64,000 nt of DNA from a candidate division TM6 bacterium GW2011_GWF2_43_87 (GCA_001000065.1 LCGZ01000001.1:1-64000); one strand, 5' to 3'; positions 28,108 to 38,096 are shown, counted from the stretch's first letter. Numbers and translations: made by a program. The notes: generated by a model from the sequence alone, not told the origin.

Positions 28108-28348
28108 CTACCCGGCCAACACGACGTGACGCCGCGTTAGAATGGATAACACCCTTGCTTTTAGCGCGGGAAGCTTTCTGAGTAACGTCCTTCAAAAGAA
28201 GATCCATTGCATCTTTAGACTCACCATTTGCTAGCGCAACATGGACTTTTTTAATCGCAGTCTTAAGCGCACTAGTACGTGCACTGTTGATCAAACGACG
28301 TTTTTCACTTTTACGTATATTTTTCTTTGCAGACTTTGTATTTGCCAT
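28070..28348 (-). CDS. rpsT: 30S ribosomal protein S20
   Basis: This 92-residue basic protein begins MANTKSAKKNIRKSEKRR, the hallmark of S20, and contains HSNAASRRVGRVAKKV. S20 binds 16S rRNA during 30S assembly. The start follows AAAAGG. Its 3' end overlaps the end of PBP2 on the other strand. rpmB is just upstream with 14 bases between, so they are likely co-transcribed. Confidence 0.95.
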   Translation of the reverse strand: MANTKSAKKNIRKSEKRRLINSARTSALKTAIKKVHVALANGESKDAMDLLLKDVTQKASRAKSKGVIHSNAASRRVGRVAKKVAAATRATA

Positions 28349-28362
28349 GCTTTACCTTTTAA

Positions 28363-28566
28363 TTAGACAATTTTACGGATGCTCGTCCCGCGAAGACACT
28401 TGGTGCAAATATTGCCCCGGTGAACTTTACCAGAAGCATCATTTGTAAAAACAAAATGCATCCGATGGACATTGGGATAAACCCATTTTTTTACTTTATT
28501 GTTCGCGTGACTTACATTATTAGCCACCTGTGGACGCTTCCCACAGCTTGCACAAATACGTGACAT
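28363..28566 (-). CDS. rpmB: 50S ribosomal protein L28
   Basis: This 67-residue protein has the L28 pattern ICASCGKRPQVANNVSHA and a second Cys pair (ICTKCLRGT), so it is the zinc-binding form. L28 binds 23S rRNA. The ATG at 28566 follows an AGG. It lies directly upstream of rpsT. Confidence 0.95.
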   Translation of the reverse strand: MSRICASCGKRPQVANNVSHANNKVKKWVYPNVHRMHFVFTNDASGKVHRGNICTKCLRGTSIRKIV

Positions 28567-28775
28567 GTAACACCTAGCCTTTAAGACAAGTTCTATATCC
28601 CTTGCTCTAATTTTCTCGACCCCACTCCTGATGCATCAAACACCACGAGCCCTGAACCACTACTGGCCCACGTAAAATTCAACCTCCACATTCATGTGAA
28701 TTAGTATACAGTTTAACATTCATTGCCCTGCTAAGGCAAGAGGTTTTCTCGTACACCTTCTCCACCCTGCACACG

Positions 28776-31415
28776 TTATGAAAGCGAATGCACAGCCCGA
28801 GGCTTAATCCCAAGTAATGCATAGACCTCTTCGGCCTCCAGAGTTTCGCGCTCAATAAGCTTCTGAACCAACAATTCTAGTTTATCGCGATTTTCTCGCA
28901 TCATAGAAGTAGTCCGATCATAGCACCGAGAAACGAGAGCCCTTACCTCTTGATCAATCTTCGCTGCAGTTTCATCAGAGTACTCGTGCCCCTGCGCTCC
29001 ATGCGCATAAGAGACTAATCCCAACTCTGAAGACATTCCATAATCACAAACCATACGCCGTGCTGTTTGAGAAACACCGCGCAAATCTCCGGTCACACCG
29101 GTAAATTGCTTTCCAAGCGCTACCTCTTCAGCTGCACGACCGCCCAATGCCACAATAATACGAGCCAATAGCTCATCCTTACTGTATGAATAACGATCAC
29201 GCTCTGGTAGAAAAGCTGTATATCCAAGCGCGCTACCACGCGGAATAATAGTGATCTTATGCAATGGATCTGCATAGTCAGGCTGAAGCAATATCATTAA
29301 AGCATGGCCCGCTTCATGATACGCGGTCGCCCTAAGATCCTCAGGCGTCTGTGACTTTGATTTAGACTGTTTGCCCATCATAATTTTATCACGGGCCTCT
29401 TCAAAATCAGCAACCGTTGCAAGCTCTCGCCCATTACGAATAGCAGTTATCATAGCCTCATTAACCAAATTCGCCAAATCCGCACCACTAAAACTAGGTG
29501 TTCCTCGAGCCAATTTTTCAGTATCCACCTCGGGTGCAATTTTTACCCCATGCATGTGAATCTCAATGACGGCTTTACGTGCAACTAGGTCAGGATAAGG
29601 CACTTCAACGCGTCGATCAAAACGACCAGCTCGCGTCAACGCCTTATCTAAAATATCCGGCCTATTTGTCGCTGCGAGTACTATGACAGAGGTCCCCTCG
29701 TTTTCAAATCCGTCCATCTCAGTCAAGAGCTGGTTCAAAGTCTGGCTATGCTCTAGGTTCTCACCACTGTCTCCACGTTGAACCCCAATCGCATCAAGCT
29801 CATCTATAAATATAATACTAGGAGCCATCTTACGAGCTTGAGAGAAAAGATCTCGTACTCGAGCCGCACCAACCCCCACATATTTTTCTATAAATTCAGA
29901 GCCACTCACGCTAAAAAATGGACGGCCTGCTTCACCCGCAACCGCGCGCGCAAGCAACGTTTTTCCATTTCCTGGATCACCCACCATTAAAACACCGCGC
30001 GTTAACTTGGCTCCACTTTTTACATATTTTTCAGGATTCTTCAGAAAATCAATAAAGTCGCGCAGCTCTTCTTTTGCCTCATCCGCACCTGCAACATCCG
30101 CAAATCTAACTTTAATTTGCGATGGCATGTACACGCGAGCTGTCGCCTCTTCGGCACCTGCAGTCTTATGTTCACTACGGCTCGCTTTCTGAGATTCCAT
30201 AAGCTTTTTAAAGGCTACTTCAAAATCAGCCTGTGTCACTAAATCACGTCCATTCTTGGTCGCATTAATAGCCGCCTGATTAACACAATTTGCAAGATCA
30301 GCCCCACTAAAGCCGGCACTCTCTTGTACAATTTTTTCAAGATCAACATCAGGGCCCAATTGAACCTTACGCGCATGAATCTCGATAACTTTACGACGTG
30401 CCGCTTCATCGGGGAAAGGAAGTGTAATCCGTCGGTCAAAGCGCCCAGGCCTCAACAAAGCCCTATCTAACACGCTAGGCATATTAGTAGCCGCAATAAC
30501 AACAACAGGAACATCACCACTGGCAAAACCATCCATCTCAGTCAAGAGCTGATTTAACGTCTGTTCACGCTCATCATGCCCACCCCCAAGTCCACTACCA
30601 CGACGACGTCCAATCGCATCAATTTCATCAATAAAAATGATGCTAGGAGCATGCTTACGGGCCTGTAAAAAGAGGTCCCGAATTCGAGCCGCACCAACGC
30701 CCACAAAAATCTCTATAAAGTCAGAACCCGTAATACTAAAGAACGGACAATTAGCCTCCCCTGCAACTGCACGAGCCAATAATGTCTTTCCGTTCCCCGG
30801 TTCCCCAACCAACAACACCCCGCGAGTTAGCTCTGCGCCAATTCGACGGTATTTTGAAGGATTTTTAAGGAAATCAACGACATCCTGCAACTCTTCCTTA
30901 GCTTCCGTCGCCCCTGCAACGTCATCAAATTTAACTTTAACCTGCGAAGGCAAAAACATGCGGGCCTTGCTTTTCCCCATAGAAAAAACATTGCTGCCCC
31001 CACCTCCACCACCGCGAGACTGACGTACTAAAACCCAGACCACAACGATCAAAAGCCCAACAGCAAGGAATATTATAAAATACCAAAAACTAAACGTAGA
31101 GGCAGGTTCAAGAACCGCAACCGCCACATTATGCTGCCGCAAGATCTCCATATTCTTCGGATCTTCAGCAATAGTCGCCTCAAATGCATTTCCGTCTTTG
31201 TACTTACCGTACACTTGCGTCCCTGCAATCTTAACCGATGCGACTTTATCCGTCTCGACCCGCTTTAAAAACTCTGAATAGATTAACCCTTCAGTAGTTT
31301 TTGAATATTCGGCCAGTTTGGTCAAAACCGCAAGGCCAATTGCAAAACACGCAACAAAAACCAACACATTCCGTGGCGAACCGCGAAACTTATTTAACTT
31401 ATTTTTCAATTTCAT
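28776..31415 (-). CDS. ftsH: FtsH-type membrane zinc protease with two AAA+ modules
   Basis: FtsH unfolds and degrades membrane and soluble proteins. This one has 879 residues, against about 610-650 usually. Two membrane segments (residues about 15-35 and 108-130) flank the FtsH-ext region. The first AAA+ module has Walker A GEPGNGKT at 204-211, FVG pore loop and FIDEIDA. The linker segment [15 protein letters not shown] repeats the start of the first module. The second module has Walker A GDPGNGKT at 479-486, YVG loop and FIDELDA. The M41 peptidase has HEAGH at 700-704 and the Asp in TGDLRG. Both modules keep the RFDRR arginines. It lies between tolB and the rpmB-rpsT pair. Confidence 0.95.
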   Translation of the reverse strand: MKLKNKLNKFRGSPRNVLVFVACFAIGLAVLTKLAEYSKTTEGLIYSEFLKRVETDKVASVKIAGTQVYGKYKDGNAFEATIAEDPKNMEILRQHNVAVAVLEPASTFSFWYFIIFLAVGLLIVVVWVLVRQSRGGGGGGSNVFSMGKSKARMFLPSQVKVKFDDVAGATEAKEELQDVVDFLKNPSKYRRIGAELTRGVLLVGEPGNGKTLLARAVAGEANCPFFSITGSDFIEIFVGVGAARIRDLFLQARKHAPSIIFIDEIDAIGRRRGSGLGGGHDEREQTLNQLLTEMDGFASGDVPVVVIAATNMPSVLDRALLRPGRFDRRITLPFPDEAARRKVIEIHARKVQLGPDVDLEKIVQESAGFSGADLANCVNQAAINATKNGRDLVTQADFEVAFKKLMESQKASRSEHKTAGAEEATARVYMPSQIKVRFADVAGADEAKEELRDFIDFLKNPEKYVKSGAKLTRGVLMVGDPGNGKTLLARAVAGEAGRPFFSVSGSEFIEKYVGVGAARVRDLFSQARKMAPSIIFIDELDAIGVQRGDSGENLEHSQTLNQLLTEMDGFENEGTSVIVLAATNRPDILDKALTRAGRFDRRVEVPYPDLVARKAVIEIHMHGVKIAPEVDTEKLARGTPSFSGADLANLVNEAMITAIRNGRELATVADFEEARDKIMMGKQSKSKSQTPEDLRATAYHEAGHALMILLQPDYADPLHKITIIPRGSALGYTAFLPERDRYSYSKDELLARIIVALGGRAAEEVALGKQFTGVTGDLRGVSQTARRMVCDYGMSSELGLVSYAHGAQGHEYSDETAAKIDQEVRALVSRCYDRTTSMMRENRDKLELLVQKLIERETLEAEEVYALLGIKPRAVHSLS

Positions 31416-31532
31416 AAACGACCCACTATTAACGAGGCTACTTTATTTCATTAATGTCAGATGGAAAAAACTTCCTATAATTAAAGTATACCATAAACCC
31501 CTCCCTCTTGTCGACAACGTTCTTCACTATTC

Positions 31533-32843
31533 TCATGCTAGTATAACTTTATCAAAGATAGGCGACCAGGCTGGATATCGGCAGCATCGACCCATTGGAG
31601 TGATAAACCAGTACTCTTTTGTAGCGATACTAAGTACGGCTATACGGCTCTCAATGTTATTTTCCCAACAAAATACACAATAACGCCCACACGGAGACCA
31701 GCAAGGATCTACTTTGTCGCCTCGATCATGCGTCAGCTGCACCATGTTTTTTGTTTTTAGGTCATAAGTAAAAAGCTGCATAGCACCGCGAATACGTGTC
31801 GAATAGACAATCTGCCCAGAAGCGCGCGAGTAAGCAGGAGCCACATTGTAGCCTTTTGGCGTAAGCATAGAAGTCCGCTTGGAGCCCACATGGTAACACT
31901 TTATCTTACCCTCCGAGCAAAAAACAATGTCGCCATCTTCTGTCAAAGACGGGGACGCACAGGTTCCCTGCTCACGAATAAGGCAACGATGCACCCCTCT
32001 TTTAGTTTCAGGATTATATTGATAACTCCAAATGGCACCGGATCTACAATATACCACATCACGGCCTTCTGCCCCGTACGAAATCCCTACATTGGTACCT
32101 TCTAGATCAAGCAGAACGTATTTCTTTCCTTCCATATCAACCCCCATAAACCGAACATTCGAAGGGGTAAACTCAGACACAATCAAAAAAGGTTTTTCTC
32201 TATTTAAGCTCCAGGAAGGAGCAACCAAAATTCGAGCCGAAGAAAGCAGAACTTGCTTGGAGCTTCCATCGTAGTCAACTAACGTAAGTAGACTCTTTTT
32301 TTTCTTTCTATCCCGTTCAATAAAGGCAATTTTTGATAAAAATGGCGCTTCAACAGAGATCAGCTCTTTCATAACCCGAGCCGCAACACCAAAGGCAACG
32401 TCCTTCACATACCCCAGGATAGCCTGCCGTTTTCCACTTATCATCTCACCAGGCTGCGTATCATACAAACGCCATTCGACCGGGCTATTTAAATCTTCAA
32501 ATGTAACAAAAAGCGCCGCATCAAACCCCTTATCAAATAGATGAGTTACATCACTCTTTTTTGTAGGAGCACTACTAAGTAGCTCCTGTTTAATATCAAA
32601 AAGCTTTTCGAATGAAAGACATTGAACGAGCAGACGAGTCAATTGAGAGCAGTCGTAGCGTTCCTTCCCAGACCCTAACACCCCTAAATACAGTTTCATG
32701 GGCGCAGAAACTCCACCCTCTACTTGCACAGAGAAGGAGTTGGGGTCCCCTACGAGATAGAGCCCCTGTACAAGCCCCATCATCACCCATAACCATCTCA
32801 AAACCATCTTGAACACACGCCCCCTTCCAAAATCCTTATTCAC
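31533..32843 (-). CDS. tolB: TolB-like periplasmic beta-propeller protein
   Basis: This 436-residue protein has an N-terminal hydrophobic signal (MVLRWLWVMMGLVQGLYLVG), an alpha/beta domain, then propeller blades typical of TolB (PSWSLNREKPFLIVS, APAYSRASGQIVYSTRIRG, DPCWSPCGRYCVFC, PAWSPIFDK). TolB links the inner-membrane Tol proteins to Pal and the outer membrane. The GTG at 32843 overlaps the tolA stop by four bases; an ATG at 32807 would start right at the signal peptide. It is the last of the tolQ-R-A-B run. No Pal gene follows. Confidence 0.85.
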   Translation of the reverse strand: MNKDFGRGRVFKMVLRWLWVMMGLVQGLYLVGDPNSFSVQVEGGVSAPMKLYLGVLGSGKERYDCSQLTRLLVQCLSFEKLFDIKQELLSSAPTKKSDVTHLFDKGFDAALFVTFEDLNSPVEWRLYDTQPGEMISGKRQAILGYVKDVAFGVAARVMKELISVEAPFLSKIAFIERDRKKKKSLLTLVDYDGSSKQVLLSSARILVAPSWSLNREKPFLIVSEFTPSNVRFMGVDMEGKKYVLLDLEGTNVGISYGAEGRDVVYCRSGAIWSYQYNPETKRGVHRCLIREQGTCASPSLTEDGDIVFCSEGKIKCYHVGSKRTSMLTPKGYNVAPAYSRASGQIVYSTRIRGAMQLFTYDLKTKNMVQLTHDRGDKVDPCWSPCGRYCVFCWENNIESRIAVLSIATKEYWFITPMGRCCRYPAWSPIFDKVILA

Positions 32844-33874
32844 TTAGTTCGACCAAAAAAAACCGCTATATTTTTACCCCAAAACGCCTGTGGATATTCC
32901 GTTCTCCATAGAGATGCCTTGGCTGCCATATCAAACGCAAGAACACCCGACTTTTTCTCAATCACAATCTTCTCAACAGTCCCCTTAGCACCTAATGACA
33001 CCACTAAACGCGCTGAAAGTGCTGGAGACAACCCTCGCGGAGGCTTCCACGCCCTGCCAATAGACCTTATTAGAGCTGCACCCTCTCGTGAATACCCCTC
33101 ATCAGCGCCCCCCTCATCACCATACTCTTCATTGACGCCAAATTCTTCCGCAACCTCAGGCACCGCCGTCTCTATTGTCTCTTGTGAATCTTGCTGTGGT
33201 TGCTCTTTGCGAGTATCTAAAGAAACCTCTTTAGTGGGCACAACCGGCTGAATTTCTTCAGGAACCGGCTTTTTTCCTATCTCTTTTACCGGCTCACTCT
33301 TCTTATGCTCAGGCTTCTTTTTTTCCTCAAGCACCTTAGAAGAAACCGCAGCCTTCTTCGCCTGGACTGCAGCCGCTTTTTCCGCGGACTTTTGCGCTGC
33401 AAGATTCTTTTCGCGGCGTAAACGAGCTGCTTCTCTTTGCTCGCGAACCTGTCGCTCTAACTCTTGCTTTTGAGCCTGCTCCTGTTGTTTCTTTGCAGCT
33501 TGCTTCTTCTCAAGAGCCTTTTGCCTAGCCACCTCTCTCAATGCCTCCCGCTTAGAGAGCTTTTGAGATTTTTTGACAGTAGTTTTATTATCTTTACGAT
33601 CAACAGGCTTGGCGACCACATGCCCTGACACAGAACCTGCCGTCCGCTTACCCTTCATCTTGGCGCGCATATGGGCCAAAGCAACCGTATTCCCCCTACT
33701 CTTACCCCGAGATTTTCCCGTATAAAAACCTACAACAGCAGGCTTTTGAGATCGCGGAATAACCAAAGATACAGTCTTGCGATTAGGACCAAAGCAAATA
33801 AACAGCCCGAACACCATCAATGCATAGGTCAAAATAGAGCCTCTCAACGCCCATTTAAAGGCGCGAGCCTCCAT
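32840..33874 (-). CDS. TolA/TonB-type energy-transducing protein
   Basis: From the ATG at 33874, two bases after the tolR stop, the product is about 344 residues; 33904 and 33937 are longer alternatives overlapping tolR. One N-terminal membrane anchor (GSILTYALMVFGLFICFG) is followed by a long Lys/Gln/Glu/Ala-rich coiled coil (AREVARQKALEKKQAAKK type), a Pro/Glu spacer and a small C-terminal domain (SARLVVSLGAKGTVEKIVI) as in TolA/TonB. It would span the periplasm and carry proton-motive energy from TolQR. Position between tolR and tolB favours TolA. Confidence 0.8.
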   Translation of the reverse strand: MEARAFKWALRGSILTYALMVFGLFICFGPNRKTVSLVIPRSQKPAVVGFYTGKSRGKSRGNTVALAHMRAKMKGKRTAGSVSGHVVAKPVDRKDNKTTVKKSQKLSKREALREVARQKALEKKQAAKKQQEQAQKQELERQVREQREAARLRREKNLAAQKSAEKAAAVQAKKAAVSSKVLEEKKKPEHKKSEPVKEIGKKPVPEEIQPVVPTKEVSLDTRKEQPQQDSQETIETAVPEVAEEFGVNEEYGDEGGADEGYSREGAALIRSIGRAWKPPRGLSPALSARLVVSLGAKGTVEKIVIEKKSGVLAFDMAAKASLWRTEYPQAFWGKNIAVFFGRTK

Positions 33875-33875
33875 C

Positions 33876-34307
33876 TCACTCGTTTTGTGTAGCCAAAGCG
33901 ACATATTTAACACCGCCCAGATATTTAATATCGTCAACTATTCGAACTAAATCCCCACAAGGAACAGACCGATCCGCCTTGATAAAAACAACCTGATCTC
34001 GCTCACCTCTTAACTGTTTTTCCAATTCATCGATCAAACCAGAAGATTTGACCGGTCTGTCATTCAGAAAAAGACGACATTGTTTATCCAAATAGACCGT
34101 TATAGCGTCTCTAGGATTCTTTGCCATATCAGGACTATCATTCACAGAGCCCCGAGGCAATTCTATGTTTATCGAATTCTGCATAACCGGCATTGCAACC
34201 ATAAACGTAATTAACAAAACCAACACCGCATCAATTAGCGGTGTTAGCGAAATTTCCACCCCGGCAGGTGGACCTACTCGTCGTGACTGTCTTTTTCTAT
34301 CCATCAT
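33876..34307 (-). CDS. tolR: TolR/ExbD-family proton-channel partner
   Basis: From the ATG at 34307 (after a GGGGG run; a longer start at 34343 overlaps tolQ) it has 143 residues. A basic N-terminus is followed by one membrane segment carrying the conserved Asp (ISLTPLIDAVLVLLITFMVAMP), here SLTPLIDAVLVLL, and the periplasmic domain ending IKYLGGVKYVALATQ. TolR works with TolQ as an inner-membrane proton-driven motor. It is tightly packed with tolQ and tolA. Confidence 0.9.
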   Translation of the reverse strand: MMDRKRQSRRVGPPAGVEISLTPLIDAVLVLLITFMVAMPVMQNSINIELPRGSVNDSPDMAKNPRDAITVYLDKQCRLFLNDRPVKSSGLIDELEKQLRGERDQVVFIKADRSVPCGDLVRIVDDIKYLGGVKYVALATQNE

Positions 34308-34312
34308 CCCCC

Positions 34313-35002
34313 CTAGTCCTTCAATACATTCTTTACTATCCACTCAAACTGATAAACTAATGCCCCTAGCTCTCCGTCAAGTCGCCGTGCCGCATTAGAA
34401 AGGTAATGAAACATTATAAAGGCCGGAATAGCTACGACTAAACCTGCAAATGTGGTTAGCAATGCTTCGGCAATACCAGGCGCAATCGTAGTTATATCAG
34501 TGCTGCGAGCCTGAGCGATCCCAATAAAAGATTGGATTAACCCTGATATAGTTCCAAAAAGCCCCACCAAAGGCGCTACAGCTGCGCTAACCGAAAGAAC
34601 CGGTATATACTCATACTCTTTTTGCATTGCTTCCGCATGGGCTTGATCAAGCGAATCACGCAGAAGCTCAAGCTCCATTCCAGACAACGAGTTCTTTTGT
34701 CCATCCTTGCCCTGCAACAATGCCTTTAGCGCTTTGAGTCCACGGCCCAAAACAGTTCCCGGCAGCGTCCCCTTCAATACAGCCCCCATAGAAAGGACAT
34801 CATTCAGAGACTCCGCGCTATGCAATGATGACCGCACTAGAGCAACCTGACGCAACTTCTCGCGTATAAGGAGCATCTTATAAATGAATATAAACAGACA
34901 GACAAGCAAAATCATAGATGCTAAAAATAAGATCACTTTACTCAACAGACTGGAGGCCCGAATAACTCCCCACAGCGAATTTGCAACAAAAATATTTTCC
35001 AT
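34313..35002 (-). CDS. tolQ: TolQ/ExbB/MotA-family proton channel
   Basis: This 229-residue protein starts at ATG after AAGGAAAAGT. It has three membrane segments: near residue 20-45 (VILFLASMILLVCLFIFIY), about 130-155 (AAVAPLVGLFGTISGLIQSF) and about 175-200 (ALLTTFAGLVVAIPAFIMFHY). The GLFGTISGLI and TTFAGL motifs are diagnostic of the family. It forms the stator channel with TolR for outer-membrane constriction. First gene of the tol run; the CCA enzyme lies 70 bases upstream. Confidence 0.9.
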   Translation of the reverse strand: MENIFVANSLWGVIRASSLLSKVILFLASMILLVCLFIFIYKMLLIREKLRQVALVRSSLHSAESLNDVLSMGAVLKGTLPGTVLGRGLKALKALLQGKDGQKNSLSGMELELLRDSLDQAHAEAMQKEYEYIPVLSVSAAVAPLVGLFGTISGLIQSFIGIAQARSTDITTIAPGIAEALLTTFAGLVVAIPAFIMFHYLSNAARRLDGELGALVYQFEWIVKNVLKD

Positions 35003-35072
35003 ACTTTTCCTTGTTTGTTCAACCTGAGATAGATTTAGAATAAAAAAATGCGAATAAAATTGCTACAGTTTA

Positions 35073-36560
35073 TCATTCAGTCTTTTGAACTTGTAGCTTA
35101 AACTCGCGCACAATACGCTGCATTAACAGTTTCTTGTTAACAATACCATCTCGCGTCTGAATTTCATAGGCTCTTCGCACTATTTTCCCAATTAAAGGAC
35201 CTGACTCAACATACTCCCGAAGATCCACACCCTTAATAACCGGCAATTCAGGCCCCTCTAAAACCCCATACGCTTTCGCCTTATCTATAAACTCCTGTAC
35301 AACTGCAACCGGTCCCTCAATAGGCACCATCCCCGCGCCATTTCTTCCGCGCATATCAGCATTAGCAAGCCGCGCAAGCAGCACAAGAGAGACATCGGGG
35401 GCCAACCGGATAGCAAGGCGCTTAAACGCCGCTTCCTTTGCACCCGTTGAAACAAAAGATACCGGGCTCATATGATCACGCACCAGCAAACAGACACGCT
35501 TTATCCTCTTACTGCTAACCATTAAACGTGCTAAAAAGCCACGCGCCAAAGGAACACTTGCCTGATCATGGCCATAACTCGTCAACCGTCCATCAATTTG
35601 TCTAACCGTTGTCTTAACCTTGCCAAGATCATGACAAAGCGCTGCAAACATAAGTACGCACCGGTCTTCATCATCCAATCCACTACCTTCAAGAACCGCA
35701 GCATCTAAAACCTGCATAGTATGCTCAAATACCGTTCCTTCTGGGTGCCATAAAGGATTTTGATTAATATCAACAATCGCACCAAGCTCGGGCATTACCT
35801 CCTCAAGCCTACCCACCTTCAACAACCACCGGATACCCAACGAAGGAGAGCTAGAAAGCATAAGCATTTTTTCAAATTCGCCACCAATGCGCTCTCGAGA
35901 AACTCCCTTTATACTCATCACAGAGCAAACTGCATTCAAAAGCTCGTCAGGCTCCATATCAAAACGAGCAGCAAACTGCATTACACGAAAAAAACGAAGT
36001 GGATCCTCTATAAATATATCAGGATCAATACACGAAAGCCGATGCGCCTGTATATCTGCCTCCCCTCCAAAGGGATCAAATAATCTTTGGTCATGCAAAT
36101 CTATAGCCATCGCATTCATAGTCAAATCACGCCGCTTTAAAGCGGTTTTTATATCCATATAAGGCGCAACGGAAACAATAGGTTTTCGCCCAGGGCCATC
36201 ATGACGAGGGATCGACCAATCTGATGCTCCCGACACCCCGTGGCTAAATAACTTCAAAACACCAAAAGACTTTCCCACCGCCTCAACATGCCCAAAGTCG
36301 GCCAGTACCCCACGCAAAGAATCAAGATCAATGCCATGCACCTCGATATCCAAGTCTTTAAGAGGCCTTACCATTACCAAATCACGCACCGCCCCCCCTA
36401 CCAAATACGCACGCACACCACCCTCATGCAACCGGTCAACCACCCGAAGAACGGTATCATTACAGGCCAAGAAACTCCGTAGACGCTCCGCCTCATTTGC
36501 GCTGAGCACCCGTGACTCACTCTTCACTTCAACTTCCATTTCAACGCGCAACTTAGTCAT
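35073..36560 (-). CDS. cca: CCA-adding tRNA nucleotidyltransferase
   Basis: The ATG at 36560 follows GGAG; a TTG at 36575 is the alternative. The protein is about 495 residues. The head domain has VGGAVRDLVM and the catalytic DLDIEVHG, then RRDLTMNAMAID and the neck motif PLRFFRVMQFAARFD. An HD-type domain follows (HPEGTVFEHTMQV, CHDLGKVKT). The enzyme adds or repairs the CCA end of tRNAs. The HD domain puts it in the bacterial class with phosphohydrolase activity. The three tRNAs in this window encode CCA, so the enzyme may be mainly a repair function. Confidence 0.9.
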   Translation of the reverse strand: MTKLRVEMEVEVKSESRVLSANEAERLRSFLACNDTVLRVVDRLHEGGVRAYLVGGAVRDLVMVRPLKDLDIEVHGIDLDSLRGVLADFGHVEAVGKSFGVLKLFSHGVSGASDWSIPRHDGPGRKPIVSVAPYMDIKTALKRRDLTMNAMAIDLHDQRLFDPFGGEADIQAHRLSCIDPDIFIEDPLRFFRVMQFAARFDMEPDELLNAVCSVMSIKGVSRERIGGEFEKMLMLSSSPSLGIRWLLKVGRLEEVMPELGAIVDINQNPLWHPEGTVFEHTMQVLDAAVLEGSGLDDEDRCVLMFAALCHDLGKVKTTVRQIDGRLTSYGHDQASVPLARGFLARLMVSSKRIKRVCLLVRDHMSPVSFVSTGAKEAAFKRLAIRLAPDVSLVLLARLANADMRGRNGAGMVPIEGPVAVVQEFIDKAKAYGVLEGPELPVIKGVDLREYVESGPLIGKIVRRAYEIQTRDGIVNKKLLMQRIVREFKLQVQKTE

Positions 36561-36801
36561 AAAGATGGTCTCCAAAAACTTTTCTTATCTCTCTCAGTTT
36601 TTAGTATAACAAAGAGATGCCATAGTTTTTTAAATTCCCTAAAAATAGGGGCCATTCGCATCTCCCCCCCTAGATAGGCAAGGGAAAGCCGTTGGCAATC
36701 TAGCGGCTACATGCTAAAGTAGCAAGGGTCGGTTGATTCCTACCCAGAAAAAATTCATTAGAACAAAATCCGAACAAAAACTTTTTAGAAAGATCTTTCA
36801 G

Positions 36802-37605
36802 ATGAGAAAGCCACGCACCTACCTACCAATCGTCTTATGCGCCCTTGCTCTCACCTTACCAACCAACACCACCACTAAAAGCCTGTGGAATTCAATCTCC
36901 ACATTTTTCACTCCAGACGAGAAAAAATCACGATCAGAATCCATTCCTTTTACAACCGGAACCATAACAATAAAAAATCAGACTGGACGCATAGAAGTCA
37001 AAAGCTGGAATAAACCAGAAATACTTCTAGAAACGGTCATAAAAGGATCTCAAGAAAAAATCGAATGCACTCATGTTACACACAAAAAGTCGGGGAATCA
37101 ACTTACCATTGAGACAAAAACCCTATGCGCAGAGGCAGCCCTACCCGTTACTTACTACATCACCGTCCCCACAAAAGCATCTCTTGTAATTGAGCAAGAG
37201 CAAGGCCCCCTGCTAATAAATGATGTTGGAGGGGCACTAACTCTCCAGACCGACAGCGGCTCAATTGAGGTAGAAAACGCTCAAGACTCTGTGATCGCCA
37301 AAGCCCCTAGAGGACACATCTCTGTTGATACCGCTCAACTACTCCCATCTATGAGCTTATTTCTAGAATCTGGAAGCGGAATAAATCTAACACTCCCCGC
37401 TCACCCTAACGCTGAAATCTCAGCGCAATCAGCAAATGGATTTGTAAACATCGATTTTGATGTAACCTTGAAGGCTAAAACTGTTAAAATCAATAAAAAA
37501 GAATGGAATTTGCAAAGACGCTGCATTGAAGGAACGATTGGAAGAGGCGGCGCCTCTATTGTGCTAAGCACTATTGATCGCGCTATAAATGTCTCTGAAC
37601 GCTAA
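36802..37605 (+). CDS. Exported DUF4097-like beta-helix protein
   Basis: From the ATG at 36802 the protein has 267 residues and begins with a signal peptide (YLPIVLCALALTLPTN). A TTG at 36733 would place 23 polar residues before it. The rest is strand-rich: ITIKNQTGRIEVKSWNKPEI is typical of the DUF4097 family, followed by GGALTLQTDSGSIEVENA and SGSGINLTLPAHPNAEIS. Such proteins form a right-handed beta solenoid of unknown role, often in the envelope. It stands alone before the tRNA-Ala region. Confidence 0.6.
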   Translation: MRKPRTYLPIVLCALALTLPTNTTTKSLWNSISTFFTPDEKKSRSESIPFTTGTITIKNQTGRIEVKSWNKPEILLETVIKGSQEKIECTHVTHKKSGNQLTIETKTLCAEAALPVTYYITVPTKASLVIEQEQGPLLINDVGGALTLQTDSGSIEVENAQDSVIAKAPRGHISVDTAQLLPSMSLFLESGSGINLTLPAHPNAEISAQSANGFVNIDFDVTLKAKTVKINKKEWNLQRRCIEGTIGRGGASIVLSTIDRAINVSER

Positions 37606-37644
37606 AAGACGACAAAACGCACTTGATAGTCTCATTCGATGGAA

Positions 37645-37760
37645 AATTCATTAAAGAGAAATTGTATGTTTATGTCCCGCCTTTTGGTTCGATACATTGG
37701 GTCTCTTCGACGACCTGCTTCCTCCTTTGTCGACAACGCTAACCATGAAGGAATGAAGGC
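37645..37760 (+). repeat. Second copy of the dispersed repeat
   Basis: The block cattaaagagaaattg, gtatgtttatgtcccgcc and tggttcgatacatt (37650-37700) matches 3508-3560 with about 8-10 differences. It is followed by caacgctaaccatgaagg, comparable to actcaccatgagcgg at 3577. Here the inverted partner arm is not evident. It looks non-coding and is upstream of the two tRNA-Ala genes. Confidence 0.6.
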
Positions 37761-37880
37761 AACTTTTAAAACAAAGCATAAAAGCCTAAAACAGCGAGCC
37801 CAACTTCAAAGACTCATGAATCTTGACCATGATGCAGAATATATGAGCTATATGAACGGGAAAAAAAATAAGAAAATAAG

Positions 37881-37956
37881 TGGTGGAGCTGACCGGATTC
37901 GAACCGGTGGCCTCATGAATGCGACCCATGCGCTCTACCAACTGAGCTACAGCCCC
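37881..37956 (-). tRNA. tRNA-Ala (anticodon CGC)
   Basis: The minus strand folds into a full cloverleaf. The acceptor GGGGCTG pairs with CAGCTCC and has the G3-U70 wobble that marks tRNA-Ala. The D-arm is GCTC/GAGC, the anticodon loop GTCGCAT (CGC, reads GCG), and the T-arm has TTCGAAT. CCA is encoded. It lies 64 bases from a second tRNA-Ala. Confidence 0.95.
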
Positions 37957-38020
37957 ACAGAATTCATTATTCAAAGATGTAAGAGACAGATTATATGTCC
38001 GATTGGACTACTTAAAAATC

Positions 38021-38096
38021 TGGTGGAGCTGACCGGATTCGAACCGGTGACCTCATGGATGCCATCCATGCGCTCTGCCAACTGAGCTACAACCCC
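38021..38096 (-). tRNA. tRNA-Ala (anticodon GGC)
   Basis: The cloverleaf is like its neighbour, with acceptor GGGGTTG/CAGCTCC (G3-U70), D-arm GCTC/GAGC, anticodon loop ATGGCAT (GGC, reads GCC/GCU), T-arm with TTCGAAT, and encoded CCA. The two tRNAs are very similar and probably arose by duplication with anticodon change. Confidence 0.95.

Noticed and set aside
37639-38085. 148-codon plus-strand open frame
   Set aside because: It reads antisense through two tRNA-Ala genes and a repeat copy.
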